Shown: positions 18,705 through 28,456 of the stretch, piece after piece
How positions within the stretch are numbered: the stretch's first letter is position 1
How the letters are laid out: every line of letters starts with the position of its first letter
Origin: Marinobacter sp. LV10R510-11A
GTDB lineage: Bacteria > Pseudomonadota > Gammaproteobacteria > Pseudomonadales > Oleiphilaceae
Direction: 5' to 3'
Assembly (NCBI RefSeq): GCF_900215155.1
Contig: NZ_LT907980.1
Location: forward strand, 1,302,001-1,366,000
DNA: 64,000 bases
Translations under genes and position numbers: made by a program
Notes under the pieces: generated by a model
What the model saw: only the letters and a program-made list of their open reading frames with translations
What the model was told of the DNA's origin: nothing
Databases searched by the model: none

Positions 18705-18838
18705 GGAGTAAGCGTTGAGCGCCGCCGTGACCCTAAATCGTCAAACCGGTGGGTGGCGTCGCCGCCAAGGCGCAGCGCGACCTGCTCGATATCGGCAATA
18801 CCGAACTTGCGCATTGCGCCCCATACCCCATCATGCAC
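18705..18838 (-). pseudogene. Unrecognised gene start truncated by IS fragment
   Basis: A GTG at 18838 overlaps the aconitase stop by 8 bp in translational-coupling style and opens a frame reading VHDGVWGAMRKFGIADIEQVALRLGGDATHRF as two pieces before it enters the IS5 fragment. It was probably the next gene of the aconitase transcription unit. I do not recognise the product; only about 45 codons remain. Confidence 0.35.
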
Positions 18839-20792
18839 CGCGAGACTCGGGTAAAGCGGAGAGGCGCTCTTTCATCCAGCTGATCAACCCCCCGCGAAGC
18901 AAGAACAGCACTTGTCGCGGCGACATGGTGTGACGCATCTGAAATTTGTACTGGTGCGTGACATTTTCGACCACCAGTTCGCCTCCCTCTGTCAGCACGT
19001 GGCGCAGATTGGTCAGGCGCAGCACGTCGCCGGCCTGAATGCTGTCGTAATCCGCATGATCGACGAAGATAAGCGGCAGCACACCGAAGTTGATCAGGTT
19101 TTGCGCGTGGATCCGCGCAAAATCCTTGGCTAGAACCGCGCGCAGCCCTAGATACTGAGGGCCCAGTGCAGCGTGCTCTCGGCTCGATCCTTGCCCATAA
19201 TTGCTGCCACCCACTACCACGTGACCGGGCAGCTGCTTGGCTCGCGCGGCATAGGTGGGATCAAGTCGGTCGAAGGAGAACTCGGCGATCTTGGGAATGT
19301 TGCTGCGAAACGGCAGCACCCGCAAGCCGGGTGGCATGATCTCATCGGTGGAAATATCGTCCGCCACCTTGAGCAGAACCGACACTTCGATCTCATCAGG
19401 CAGCGGCTCGAAGTTCGGCAGCGAAGCGATGTTCGGACCCTTCACCAGGTCCAATTGCTGCGCCTCCTCAAGCGGTAACGGCGACATGAACATCGCGCGG
19501 TTGATAATCGGGTGGTCCGGGTCCGCGATGCGTGGATAGGGGATGCCCAGTGTGCGCGGGTCGGTGATCACGCCGGTGAGCGCGGACGCCGTGGCGGTCT
19601 CCGGGCTGACCAGACACACCTTGTCCTCGCGGGTGCCTGAACGGCCAGGAAAGTTGCGCGGCACCGTGCGCAGAGAGATCTCGTTTGTGGCCGGCGCTTG
19701 ACCCATGCCGATGCAGCCGTTGCAGCCAGCCTGGTGCAGCCGCGCGCCGGCGTGCAGCAAGTGGGCTACGTGCCCGTCGCGCACCAAGGTTTCGAGCTGC
19801 GCTCGGGACGTGGGGTTGATGTCGAACGACACGCGGTCGTTCACTTTGCGACCCTGCACCATCAGCGCGGAAACGGCGAAGTCGCGGTAGCCGGGATTGG
19901 CCGACGAGCCGATGTAGGTCTGGTAGATCGGCTCACCAGCGACCTCGCTGACCGGGCGCACGTTCCCGGGGCTGGACGGCATGGCGATCAGCGGCACCAG
20001 GCTGGACAAATCAATCTCTTCATGAACATCGTAGGTCGCATCTGTATCCGCGGCCAGCTCGACCCAATCCTCTTCTCGCTGCCAAGCGCGCAGGAAACGG
20101 CGCACCTCCAGATCGGAAGGGAAAACGGTGGTGGTCGCGCCAAGCTCGGCGCCCATGTTGGCGATCACGTGCCGATCCATCGCGCTCAGCGTGGCCAGCC
20201 CCGGCCCGTAGTACTCGACGATCCGGCCCACACCGCCGTCGACGCCGTGGCGGCGCAACATCTCCAGGATCACGTCCTTGGCGCTCACCCAGTCCGGCAA
20301 GCTGCCGGTGAGCTTCACGCCCCAGATCAGCGGCATACGTGTGAAGAACGGTTCGCCCGCCATTGCCAGAGCCACTTCCAGCCCACCAGCGCCGATGCCC
20401 AGCATGCCAATGGCGCCGGCGGCCGGGGTGTGACTGTCAGAGCCGAGCAGCGTCTTGCCCGGCTTGCCGAAATTTTCCTGGTGGCACGGATGACTCACCC
20501 CGTTACCAGGTCGCGAGTACCACACGCCGAAGCGCTGGCAGGCGCTGCGCAGAAAAAGATGATCGTCGGGGTTTTTGAAGTCCTCCTGGATGATGTTGTG
20601 GTCAACGTACTGGACGCTCACCTCAGTCTTTACCCGGTCCAGGCCCATCGCCTCCAGCTCCAGCATCACCAGCGTGCCGGTGGCGTCCTGGGTCAGTGTC
20701 TGGTCAATCCGGATCCCGATCTCCTCGCCGGGCGTCATGTCGCCGTCCATCAGATGCGACTGAATCAACTTCTGCGTGACGTTCATACTCAT
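18831..20792 (-). CDS. Aconitate hydratase family protein (about 650-residue class)
   Basis: Aconitase-superfamily enzyme of 653 residues with the N-terminal catalytic blocks (LLGSDSHTPAAGAIGMLG, residues ~115-131) and the swivel-domain signatures GSNYGQGSSREHAALGP and DFARIHAQNLINFGVLPL. Two cluster cysteines are present, C357 and C360 (AGCNGCIGMGQAP), but where classic members have GSCTN this protein has GSSAN at 295-299, so the third usual [4Fe-4S] ligand is not visible. GGGAGAA precedes ATG 20792. It lies downstream of gltBD on the same strand inside the Fe-S island. Base composition looks more GC-rich than its neighbours. Confidence 0.82.
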   Translation of the reverse strand: MSMNVTQKLIQSHLMDGDMTPGEEIGIRIDQTLTQDATGTLVMLELEAMGLDRVKTEVSVQYVDHNIIQEDFKNPDDHLFLRSACQRFGVWYSRPGNGVSHPCHQENFGKPGKTLLGSDSHTPAAGAIGMLGIGAGGLEVALAMAGEPFFTRMPLIWGVKLTGSLPDWVSAKDVILEMLRRHGVDGGVGRIVEYYGPGLATLSAMDRHVIANMGAELGATTTVFPSDLEVRRFLRAWQREEDWVELAADTDATYDVHEEIDLSSLVPLIAMPSSPGNVRPVSEVAGEPIYQTYIGSSANPGYRDFAVSALMVQGRKVNDRVSFDINPTSRAQLETLVRDGHVAHLLHAGARLHQAGCNGCIGMGQAPATNEISLRTVPRNFPGRSGTREDKVCLVSPETATASALTGVITDPRTLGIPYPRIADPDHPIINRAMFMSPLPLEEAQQLDLVKGPNIASLPNFEPLPDEIEVSVLLKVADDISTDEIMPPGLRVLPFRSNIPKIAEFSFDRLDPTYAARAKQLPGHVVVGGSNYGQGSSREHAALGPQYLGLRAVLAKDFARIHAQNLINFGVLPLIFVDHADYDSIQAGDVLRLTNLRHVLTEGGELVVENVTHQYKFQMRHTMSPRQVLFLLRGGLISWMKERLSALPESRGA

Positions 20793-20930
20793 GATTCTTC
20801 TCCCAACATTGATAAGATTACGGGATTACATAAAGTTAACATTGCATCTCCTGCGCCCAATACTGCGGCGCTACTAATAGTCCTTGTAGAGTAGTCGCTT
20901 TTAGCTAGAAATTTTGTAACAATCCAATTT

Positions 20931-22394
20931 TCAGCGTGGCAAATCAGAGACACCCATCAAAAACTCATCCGCCGCACGCGCGGCCTGACGACCCTCACGG
21001 ATTGCCCATACCACCAGAGACTGGCCGCGCCGCATGTCCCCCGCGGCAAATACTTTGTCGACCGAAGTCTGGTAGCAACCCTCGCCATCGGTGGTTGCTC
21101 TGACGTTGCCGCGCGTATCTTTTTCGACAGCGAACGCTTCCAGCACTTGCGTCACTGGCGACACAAAACCCATCGCCAGCAATACCAAATCCGCTTTCAT
21201 TTCGAATTCGGAATTTGGCACCTCCTGCATCTTGCCGTCTATCCATTCGACGCGGACTGCAATCAGCTTCTCGACCTTGCCGCCCTTCCCTTCGAAACGC
21301 TTGGTCGCAACCGCCCAATCCCGGTCGCAACCCTCTTCTTGTGACGAGGAGGTACGCAACTTGATCGGCCAGTACGGCCATACCAACGGCTTATCCTCTT
21401 GTTCCGGCGGTTGCGGCATCAGCTCAAATTGCGCCAAGCTGGCTGTGCTATGGCGGTTGCATGTGCCTACGCAGTCTGATCCGGTATCGCCACCTCCGAT
21501 AACGACGACGTGCTTACCGTTAGCCATGATCTGGTTGTTGAGCTTGTCACCTGCATCCACCTGGTTTTGCTGCGGCAGGAATTCCATCGCAAAATGGACG
21601 CCTTTCAGCTCACGGCCAGGCACCGGCAGGTCGCGCGGCAACTCAGCACCGCCAGCAAGGATGATCGCATCGAATTCTTGATCGAGTTGCTTAGGCGAGA
21701 TGGTTTCTTTAGTCCAGTTGATGATGTTTGACGGAAAATCTTCGCCGATCAACACACTGGTACGGAAGTGCACGCCTTCGGCTTGCATCTGCTCGATGCG
21801 GCGGTCGATATGCGACTTTTCCATCTTGAAGCCCGGAATTCCGTAACGCAGCAAACCGCCAATCCGATCGTTTTTTTCGAACACAGTCACATCGTGACCG
21901 ACACGCGCGAGTTGCTGGGCTGCGGCCAGACCAGCAGGGCCGGATCCAACCACGGCAATTTTTTTACCCGTTTTGAAGGCTGCTGGTTGCGGCATAACCC
22001 AACCGTTTTTCCAGCCCTTATCGATGATGAAATGCTCAATTGATTTGATGCCAACCGCATCGTTGTTGATGGCAAGCACACAGGCAGATTCGCACGGTGC
22101 GGGGCAGATGCGGCCAGTGAATTCGGGGAAGTTGTTCGTCGAATGCAGTGTCTCTAACGCTTCGCGATAATTGCCGCTATAAACCAGCTGGTTCCAGTCG
22201 GGGATGATGTTGTTAACCGGGCAACCGGTCATGCAAAACGGGGTGCCGCAATCCATACAGCGCGCACCCTCTGTTTTCGCTTGTACATCTTTCAACGGCA
22301 GGATGAACTCTTTATAGTTCTTGACGCGTGAATCGGCCGGTAAATACGATTCTTTCTGACGCTGAAATTCCATAAAGCCGGTTGTTTTACCCAT
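20931..22394 (-). CDS. gltD: Glutamate synthase [NADPH] small subunit
   Basis: Beta subunit of glutamate synthase, passing electrons from NADPH through FAD and two [4Fe-4S] clusters to GltB. It has 487 residues. N-terminal cluster cysteines in [19 protein letters not shown] and [14 protein letters not shown]-binding [12 protein letters not shown] (~150) and NADPH-binding [15 protein letters not shown]. The sequence style is more like betaproteobacterial GltD than the usual Marinobacter protein (judgement by eye). Follows gltB after about 105 bp that hold two hairpins. Confidence 0.93.
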   Translation of the reverse strand: MGKTTGFMEFQRQKESYLPADSRVKNYKEFILPLKDVQAKTEGARCMDCGTPFCMTGCPVNNIIPDWNQLVYSGNYREALETLHSTNNFPEFTGRICPAPCESACVLAINNDAVGIKSIEHFIIDKGWKNGWVMPQPAAFKTGKKIAVVGSGPAGLAAAQQLARVGHDVTVFEKNDRIGGLLRYGIPGFKMEKSHIDRRIEQMQAEGVHFRTSVLIGEDFPSNIINWTKETISPKQLDQEFDAIILAGGAELPRDLPVPGRELKGVHFAMEFLPQQNQVDAGDKLNNQIMANGKHVVVIGGGDTGSDCVGTCNRHSTASLAQFELMPQPPEQEDKPLVWPYWPIKLRTSSSQEEGCDRDWAVATKRFEGKGGKVEKLIAVRVEWIDGKMQEVPNSEFEMKADLVLLAMGFVSPVTQVLEAFAVEKDTRGNVRATTDGEGCYQTSVDKVFAAGDMRRGQSLVVWAIREGRQAARAADEFLMGVSDLPR

Positions 22395-22416
22395 TGCCTA
22401 CCTCTGTCTTATCTAA

Positions 22417-22485
22417 CTCTCCCTGCCAGGGAGAGGGTTCGGGGTCGAATCACCCATCCTGGCCTTCCCCCGGAGGAGGAAGGCC
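22417..22485. repeat. Two hairpins in the gltB-gltD gap
   Basis: Inverted repeats CTCTCCCT-N3-AGGGAGAG (22417-22435) and GGCCTTCC-N9-GGAAGGCC (22461-22485). Neither is followed by a clear T run. They look like a dispersed intergenic repeat or mRNA-processing or stability element in the gltB-gltD transcript. Confidence 0.5.
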
Positions 22486-22499
22486 CTGGCGAAGCAAGC

Positions 22500-25400
22500 T
22501 TATGTTGCGTTTTTTTCTTTCTGCCGAATAGCCACTCGCGCCATATTCATCTCACCTAGTGCGCGCTTGTAGTCGTTCGGAAAGACTTTTATAAATTTGT
22601 TGCGGCCACTGGACCAGTCATCCAGCAAATTGCGCGCGCGCGTGCTGCCGGTGACCTTGAAATGGCGCTCAATCAGGCGCTTTAGAATCACCTCGTCAGT
22701 CTCACTTTGATCGCCGCGCAGCTGGCTATGCCAGATCGAGCGATCGACGTTCGCTTCTTGCTCGGCGTGGGCGAGGACAGGTTCCAGCGTGACCATCGCC
22801 ATATTGCATTTTTTGGCGAAATCACCGTCAGGGTCCCACACGTAAGCAATACCGCCCGACATGCCGGCGGCAAAGTTACGGCCGGTTTCTCCGAACACCA
22901 CCACTGTGCCGCCAGTCATGTATTCGCAACCATGGTCGCCGACGCCTTCAACCACTGTGATGGCGCCGGAATTGCGCACCGCAAAGCGCTCGCCGGCGAC
23001 GCCGTTAAAAAATGCCTCGCCGGCAATCGCGCCGTATAACACGGTATTGCCGATGATAATGTTGTCGTCTGCTGAACCGGGAAACTCTGTATTCGGACGG
23101 ACGATAATGCGCCCGCCCGACAAACCTTTGCCGACGTAATCATTGCCTTCGCCGACTAGATCTAGCGTGATGCCGTGTGCCAGAAACGCGCCGGCCGATT
23201 GGCCTGCGGTCCCTAACAACTGGATGTGGATAGTGTCGTCGGGCAAGCCTTCGTGACCGTATTTTTTTGCAACGATGCCAGACAGCAGGGTGCCGACCGT
23301 GCGATTGAGGTTCCTGATCGGCAAAGTGAACGAGACTTTTTCGCCTTTTTCGAGCGCTGCTTTCGCTTGCGCGATCAGCTTATGGTCGAGTGCTTTTTCC
23401 AAGCCGTGGTCTTGCTCCTCCGCGTGATAACGAGGTACGGAAGCAGGTACTTCCGGCTGATAGAAAATCTTGCTGAAATCAAGCCCCTTGGCTTTCCAGT
23501 GCGTAATCGCTTTCGACTTGTCGAGCAAGTCGACGCGACCGATCAAGTCATCAAACGTGCGGACGCCTAGTTGCGCCATCAACTGCCGTGCTTCCTCGGC
23601 GACGAAGAAGAAATAGTTGACCACGTGTTCCGGCTTACCGGAGAACTTGGCGCGTAGCACCGGGTCTTGTGTCGCGATGCCGACCGAGCAAGTATTGAGG
23701 TGGCATTTGCGCAACATAATGCAGCCTTCAACCACCAGCGGCGCGGTCGCAAAACCGATCTCGTCCGCGCCTAACATGGCGGCGATCACGATATCTCGGC
23801 CGGTTTTCATTTGGCCATCGGCTTGTACCCGGATGCGGCCACGCAAACCGTTCAGTACCAGTGTTTGCTGGGTTTCGGCCAAGCCCAATTCCCACGGTGT
23901 TCCCGCATGTTTGAGTGAAGACAACGGCGTGGCGCCGGTGCCGCCGTCATGACCGGCGATCACCACGTGATCGGCCTTGGCCTTGGTGACGCCGACCGCG
24001 ACCGTGCCAACGCCGACTTCGGACACCAACTTGATGGAGATCGACGCGCTTGGGTTTACATTTTTCAAATCATGAATCAGCTGTGCCAAGTCTTCGATCG
24101 AATAAATATCATGATGCGGCGGCGGCGAAATCAAGCCTACGCCCGGCACTGAGAAACGCAATTTTGCGATATATTCAGACACCTTGTAGCCTGGCAACTG
24201 CCCACCTTCTCCCGGCTTGGCGCCTTGCGCCATCTTGACCTGGATTTGATCAGCGGAATCCAAATATGCTGCTGTCACGCCGAAGCGGCCCGCCGCGACT
24301 TGCTTGATTCTGGAACGCACCGAATCGCCATCTTGCAAGGCAATATCGGCTTCAATCTGGTCACGGCCGATGACGGATGCCATGGTCTCGCCCTGCTTGA
24401 TCGGGATGCTTTTCATCTCCTGGCGATAACGGCTCGGATCTTCACCGCCTTCGCCGGTGTTGGACTTGCCGCCGATGCGGTTCATCGCGACCGCCAGCGT
24501 GGCGTGCGCTTCGGTGCTGATCGAGCCAAGGGACATTGCGCCGGTGGCGAAGCGCTTGACGATTTCTTTCGCCGGCTCGACTTCATCCAACGCAATCGCC
24601 TTGGACGGGTCCAGCTTGAATTCAAACAAACCGCGCAGGGTCATGTGCCGCTTGCTTTGGTCGTTGATGATCTGCGCATACTCTTGGTAGGTGCTGAAAT
24701 TGTTGGATCGGGTCGAATGCTGCAGCTTGGCAATCGCATCCGGCGTCCACATGTGCTCTTCGCCGCGCACGCGAAACGCGTATTCGCCACCGGCATCGAG
24801 CGCATGCGCCAGTACCGGGTCGTTGCCGAAGGCTTGCTGGTGCAGACGCAACGCCTCTTCTGCCACTTCGACTACGCCGATGCCTTCGATATTGGATGCA
24901 GTGCCTTTGAAATATTTGTCTATAAGCGATTTATTCAAGCCGATCGCTTCGAAAACCTGCGCGCCGCAGTACGACATGTAAGTCGATATGCCCATTTTCG
25001 ACATCACCTTCAACAAACCCTTGGCGAGCGCTTTCTGGAAATTCTGGATGGCTTTTTCCGGCGACAAATCACCGGGTAATCTCTTAGCCATTTCCGCCAA
25101 CGTATCCATTGCCAGATACGGGTGGATGGCTTCTGCGCCGAACCCCGCGAGCAGCGCGAAATGATGCGTTTCACGGGCAGAACCGGTTTCCACCACCAAG
25201 CCGGTCGACGTGCGAAAACCCGTGCTAACCAGATGCAAATGGATTGCCGACGTCGCGAGCAAGGCCGGGATCGCTACTTGCTCGGCGTCCACCTTGCGGT
25301 CGGACACGATCAGGATGTTGTGGCCTGATTTGACCGCATCCACCGCTTGCGCACACACCGATGCCAGGCTCACTTCCATGCCTTCTTTACCCCAGGCCAC

Positions 25401-27356
25401 CGGATAGCAAATATTCAGTTCGTGGGATTTGAACTTACCGCTGGTGTGGGCGCTGATGTTGCGCAGTTTGGCGATGTCTGAATAGTCCAGAATCGGCTCC
25501 GATACTTCCAAGCGCATCGGCGGATTGATGTTATTGGCGTCGAGCAGGTTCGGCCTGGGGCCGATGAAGGACACCAGCGACATCACCATCGCTTCGCGGA
25601 TCGGATCGATCGGCGGGTTGGTCACTTGCGCGAACATCTGCTTGAAGTAGTGATACAGCGGTTTGAGCTTGTTAGACATCACTGCCGGCGGCGAGTCGTT
25701 GCCCATTGAGCCCGTCGCTTCTTCGGCATTCAGCGCCATCGGCGACATCAGTACCTTGATATCTTCTTGTGTGTAGCCGAATGCCTGCTGACAGTCGAGC
25801 AAGGATGCGCTGGTTTTTGCTGCCGATGTTTGCGTCTTGATGTCGTCGAGCGTGATTTCGTGAAGCTTAATGTCGTGCAGATTAATACGCACAGAATTGA
25901 TCCACGCTTTGTAAGGCTTGGCGTTGGCGTAGGTATCTTTGATTTCCTGGTCATCGATGATGCGCCCGGCTTCGAGGTCAATCAGGAACATCTTGCCGGG
26001 TTGCAGGCGCCATTTCTTGATGATTCTGGATTCGGGAATCGGCAGCACGCCGGATTCGGATGCCATTACCACCAAGTCGTCATCGGTTACGATATAACGC
26101 GCGGGACGCAAACCGTTGCGATCCAGCGTGCCACCGATGTAACGACCATCGGTGAACGCCATCGCGGCGGGGCCATCCCACGGCTCCATCATCGCGGCGT
26201 GATATTCGTAGAAAGCGCGGCGGTTGTCGTCCATCAAGGTATGATTTTCCCAGGCTTCGGGGATCATCATCATCATCGCTTGCGCGATCGGATAGCCGGC
26301 CATCAGCAGAAGTTCAAGCGCGTCATCGAAGCACGCAGTGTCCGATTGGCCTTCGTCAATCAGCGGGAATAATTTTTGCAAATCGTCGCCTAGCACGGCG
26401 GATTTCATTATGCCTTCACGCGCACGCATCCAGTTGACATTACCCTTGACCGTATTGATCTCGCCGTTGTGGGCGATTAGGCGATAAGGGTGAGCCAGCG
26501 GCCATTCCGGAAAGGTATTGGTCGAGAAGCGTTGATGCACCAGTGCCAATGCGGAAACGCAGCGCCCATCCTGTAAGTCTTTGTAATAGACGCCGACTTG
26601 ATCTGCCAGCAGTAAACCCTTGTAGACAATGGTACGGGCCGACATCGAAGGGACGAAAAACTCTTTGCCGTGGCGCAAATTTAGCGCCTGTATCGCATGA
26701 CTCGCAGACTTGCGAATCACGTACAGTTTACGTTCCAGCGCCTCGCTGACCATGATGTCTGGACCGCGACCTATGTAGATCTGGCGGATCACCGGCTCTT
26801 TTTCACGCACGCTCGGCGACATTGGCATCTCCGTGTCGATCGGCACGTTGCGCCAACCCAGCACGACCTGGCCTTCGGCGCGCACCGCACGTTCTATCTC
26901 TTGCTCACACGCGATGCGAGATGCATTATCTTTCGGCAAAAAAATCATGCCTACGCCATATTCTCCTAGCGGCGGCAGTTCGACACCCTGCTTTGCCATC
27001 TCTTCGCGATAGTACTGATCCGGCAGCTGAATCAGAATGCCCGCGCCGTCGCCCATCAACTTGTCGGCACCGACCGCGCCGCGATGGGCGAGATTCTTTA
27101 AGATGAGCAAGCCTTGCTTAACGATCGAATGACTTTTATGGCCTTTAATATGGGCGATAAAACCGATACCGCAGGCATCATGCTCGTTGGCGGGGTTGTA
27201 AAGGCCGTATTGCTGGGCGTGTTGGATTTCGGCTTCGATGTCATGTTTGTGCTCCACAGCGCACTCCTCATGGATGTTGCGGGAATCGGGCAGCGGCAGA
27301 ATGGCGCGTTTATCCACCGTGGCGGTGGTGGACAAGAATTTCGGTTTGGAATTCAT
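22500..27356 (-). CDS. gltB: Glutamate synthase large subunit
   Basis: Alpha subunit of 1618 residues that combines glutamine hydrolysis with reductive transfer of ammonia to 2-oxoglutarate. The Ntn-type nucleophile is C62 ([14 protein letters not shown]), after a 61-residue leader that must be removed, longer than the 42 residues of E. coli. The amidotransferase domain, central domain, FMN-binding synthase domain ([26 protein letters not shown]), [3Fe-4S] motif [15 protein letters not shown] and the C-terminal GXGXG beta-helix ([21 protein letters not shown]) are all intact. AAGGAA precedes ATG 27356. Same strand as, and 82 bp downstream of, marR. Confidence 0.94.
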   Translation of the reverse strand: MNSKPKFLSTTATVDKRAILPLPDSRNIHEECAVEHKHDIEAEIQHAQQYGLYNPANEHDACGIGFIAHIKGHKSHSIVKQGLLILKNLAHRGAVGADKLMGDGAGILIQLPDQYYREEMAKQGVELPPLGEYGVGMIFLPKDNASRIACEQEIERAVRAEGQVVLGWRNVPIDTEMPMSPSVREKEPVIRQIYIGRGPDIMVSEALERKLYVIRKSASHAIQALNLRHGKEFFVPSMSARTIVYKGLLLADQVGVYYKDLQDGRCVSALALVHQRFSTNTFPEWPLAHPYRLIAHNGEINTVKGNVNWMRAREGIMKSAVLGDDLQKLFPLIDEGQSDTACFDDALELLLMAGYPIAQAMMMMIPEAWENHTLMDDNRRAFYEYHAAMMEPWDGPAAMAFTDGRYIGGTLDRNGLRPARYIVTDDDLVVMASESGVLPIPESRIIKKWRLQPGKMFLIDLEAGRIIDDQEIKDTYANAKPYKAWINSVRINLHDIKLHEITLDDIKTQTSAAKTSASLLDCQQAFGYTQEDIKVLMSPMALNAEEATGSMGNDSPPAVMSNKLKPLYHYFKQMFAQVTNPPIDPIREAMVMSLVSFIGPRPNLLDANNINPPMRLEVSEPILDYSDIAKLRNISAHTSGKFKSHELNICYPVAWGKEGMEVSLASVCAQAVDAVKSGHNILIVSDRKVDAEQVAIPALLATSAIHLHLVSTGFRTSTGLVVETGSARETHHFALLAGFGAEAIHPYLAMDTLAEMAKRLPGDLSPEKAIQNFQKALAKGLLKVMSKMGISTYMSYCGAQVFEAIGLNKSLIDKYFKGTASNIEGIGVVEVAEEALRLHQQAFGNDPVLAHALDAGGEYAFRVRGEEHMWTPDAIAKLQHSTRSNNFSTYQEYAQIINDQSKRHMTLRGLFEFKLDPSKAIALDEVEPAKEIVKRFATGAMSLGSISTEAHATLAVAMNRIGGKSNTGEGGEDPSRYRQEMKSIPIKQGETMASVIGRDQIEADIALQDGDSVRSRIKQVAAGRFGVTAAYLDSADQIQVKMAQGAKPGEGGQLPGYKVSEYIAKLRFSVPGVGLISPPPHHDIYSIEDLAQLIHDLKNVNPSASISIKLVSEVGVGTVAVGVTKAKADHVVIAGHDGGTGATPLSSLKHAGTPWELGLAETQQTLVLNGLRGRIRVQADGQMKTGRDIVIAAMLGADEIGFATAPLVVEGCIMLRKCHLNTCSVGIATQDPVLRAKFSGKPEHVVNYFFFVAEEARQLMAQLGVRTFDDLIGRVDLLDKSKAITHWKAKGLDFSKIFYQPEVPASVPRYHAEEQDHGLEKALDHKLIAQAKAALEKGEKVSFTLPIRNLNRTVGTLLSGIVAKKYGHEGLPDDTIHIQLLGTAGQSAGAFLAHGITLDLVGEGNDYVGKGLSGGRIIVRPNTEFPGSADDNIIIGNTVLYGAIAGEAFFNGVAGERFAVRNSGAITVVEGVGDHGCEYMTGGTVVVFGETGRNFAAGMSGGIAYVWDPDGDFAKKCNMAMVTLEPVLAHAEQEANVDRSIWHSQLRGDQSETDEVILKRLIERHFKVTGSTRARNLLDDWSSGRNKFIKVFPNDYKRALGEMNMARVAIRQKEKNAT

Positions 27357-27438
27357 TATATTCCTTAACGGGCTTCAGTGAAGCTGTATCAGTCATGACA
27401 CGGTCCTGACGAGGGCAAACGCTGATGCAGAACAGGAC

Positions 27439-28047
27439 TCATCGCTGTTCGGCTCCGGTGACAGAACCCTTCACCGTTACGGGTTTGCTCTGGATGAAGT
27501 TGATGCAGACTCCGTCGAGTTCTTCCAAAAACAGGGGCGCGCTCATGAAACCGCACGCATAGGGCGCCTGTCCGTCCTGGCTGCAGCCGTCGCTTTCCAG
27601 ATGTTGACACGACGTGCAGACGCCGAAGCGAGGTTTACATCTCTCTTGCGTCACCTGACCGAGCAAGCGTTGCAACGCACTGGCGAAGTGGCCTTGGACG
27701 CTGGGGGGTAGAGATTCCGCAGCACGGACCAGGGATTCGAAGGGGTCATTCGCGAGAATGCCCCGGGCTTTCTCGGTCAGAACTAGCCGGACACTGCGCC
27801 TGTCGTCCTCTGACCGCATGCGTGTCAGATAGCCTTGGGTTTCGAGGCTTTTGATTGTCTGTGACGCCGTACCCCGGGTTGTGGCATGGAACGCGGCGAA
27901 GGCGGACGGCGTTTGCGAGAAACGGTTGGCCTGCGCGAAGTATCTGAGCGCCGCCCATTGGGCTGCCGTCAGCCCCTCCGCGAGACCCTCGCCGGACGCT
28001 ATGCGCCCCAAGTGAAAGACCAACTCCGCATTAGCGCGACCGTTCAT
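27439..28047 (-). CDS. MarR-family regulator with cysteine-rich C-terminal tail
   Basis: A 202-residue winged-helix protein. The MarR domain covers residues ~5-130 (LTAAQWAALRYFAQANRFSQ, recognition region TTRGTASQTIKSLETQGYL, wing RMRSEDDRRSVRLVLTEKA). Its tail carries six cysteines at 137, 144, 147, 155, 165 and 181, and there are none before them; the spacing C-x6-C-x2-C-x7-C-x9-C suits a metal or Fe-S centre. ATG 28047 is preferred (GAGGAG 6 nt upstream), and this start also aligns with the truncated paralogue at 44307. Divergent from the suf operon and upstream of gltBD, it is the likely Fe-S-responsive repressor of both. Confidence 0.85.
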   Translation of the reverse strand: MNGRANAELVFHLGRIASGEGLAEGLTAAQWAALRYFAQANRFSQTPSAFAAFHATTRGTASQTIKSLETQGYLTRMRSEDDRRSVRLVLTEKARGILANDPFESLVRAAESLPPSVQGHFASALQRLLGQVTQERCKPRFGVCTSCQHLESDGCSQDGQAPYACGFMSAPLFLEELDGVCINFIQSKPVTVKGSVTGAEQR

Positions 28048-28115
28048 TTCCAGCTCCTCGATCATACTTAATTTGGTGGCGTCTAATTTCAAGCTCCTTA
28101 ATCAGTCTTACATAA

Positions 28116-28164
28116 TAGCGTTTAAAAATTATCTTAACAATATTGTAGTTTCGGAGCGATACCA
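28116..28164. promoter_or_regulatory. Divergent marR / suf promoter block with operator O1
   Basis: A 49-bp block that is 42/49 identical to the reverse complement of 44228-44276. Operator O1 at 28146-28164 reads TAGTTTCGGAGCGATACCA (near-palindromic halves TAGTTTCG and CGATAC). A TAGCGTTT element (28116-28123) sits 22 bp before it in both copies. On the minus strand a TACAAT box adjoins the operator, and on the plus strand TTAACA precedes it, so O1 could repress both directions. Confidence 0.75.
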
Positions 28165-28279
28165 TAGTATTGCCGTATTCCTAAAGGGTGTGAGGCCCTG
28201 AACACCTTTAATAGGTCACCTCTTCAATATTCAGACCGTAATGAGGTCACGGCCAATACGATAGCGTTTCGATACTATA

Positions 28280-28321
28280 TTGACAAATTCGTTATCCACA
28301 TTTAGCATCGTTCCGACACTA
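28280..28321 (+). promoter_or_regulatory. suf operon promoter with operator O2
   Basis: TTGACA (28280-28285), a 17-bp spacer and TAGCAT (28303-28308) form a plausible sigma-70 promoter towards sufB. Operator O2, TAGCATCGTTCCGACACTA (28303-28321), covers the -10 box and matches O3 at 17 of 19 positions. A related element, TAGCGTTTCGATACTA, lies at 28262-28277 just before the -35. Repressor bound at O2 would block the promoter. Confidence 0.72.
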
Positions 28322-28339
28322 ATTAAGGAAAAAAGCGAT

Positions 28340-28393
28340 ATGGGCGCGCTTACCAGACATCAGGAAGAAAGCGATGATGACCTTGGGTATTAA
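28340..28393 (+). CDS. Leader micro-ORF 1 (17 codons)
   Basis: ATG 28340 with AAGGAAAAAAG upstream opens a 17-residue frame ([17 protein letters not shown]) whose TAA is followed directly by the ATG of the next micro-ORF. It lies in the sufB leader, after the predicted promoter. May be a translated leader, a remnant of a lost gene, or chance; no homology recognised. Confidence 0.35.
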   Translation: MGALTRHQEESDDDLGY

Positions 28394-28456
28394 ATGAAAA
28401 CCGCAGAAAAAACAAGGCTCTTGGAGCCTTCAATGAGAGATACGGAGCGACGATAA
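28394..28456 (+). CDS. Leader micro-ORF 2 (20 codons) overlapping sufB start
   Basis: ATG 28394 follows the first micro-ORF stop without a gap, and its own TAA shares one base with the sufB ATG (TAATG). It contains a hairpin AAGGCT-N5-AGCCTT at 28414-28430 and the GGAG used by sufB. The chain of stop-start contacts would allow translational coupling into sufB. Function is inferred only. Confidence 0.35.
   Translation: MKTAEKTRLLEPSMRDTERR

Noticed and set aside
18644..18838. Full 64-codon frame downstream of aconitase as a real gene
   Set aside because: Its second half is the IS5 fragment read backwards; only the first ~45 codons may be genuine, listed as a truncated gene.
19698..20894. 398-codon open frame opposite the aconitase gene
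   Set aside because: Antisense shadow of a GC-rich conserved gene; low-complexity His/Arg-rich composition and no ribosome-binding site.
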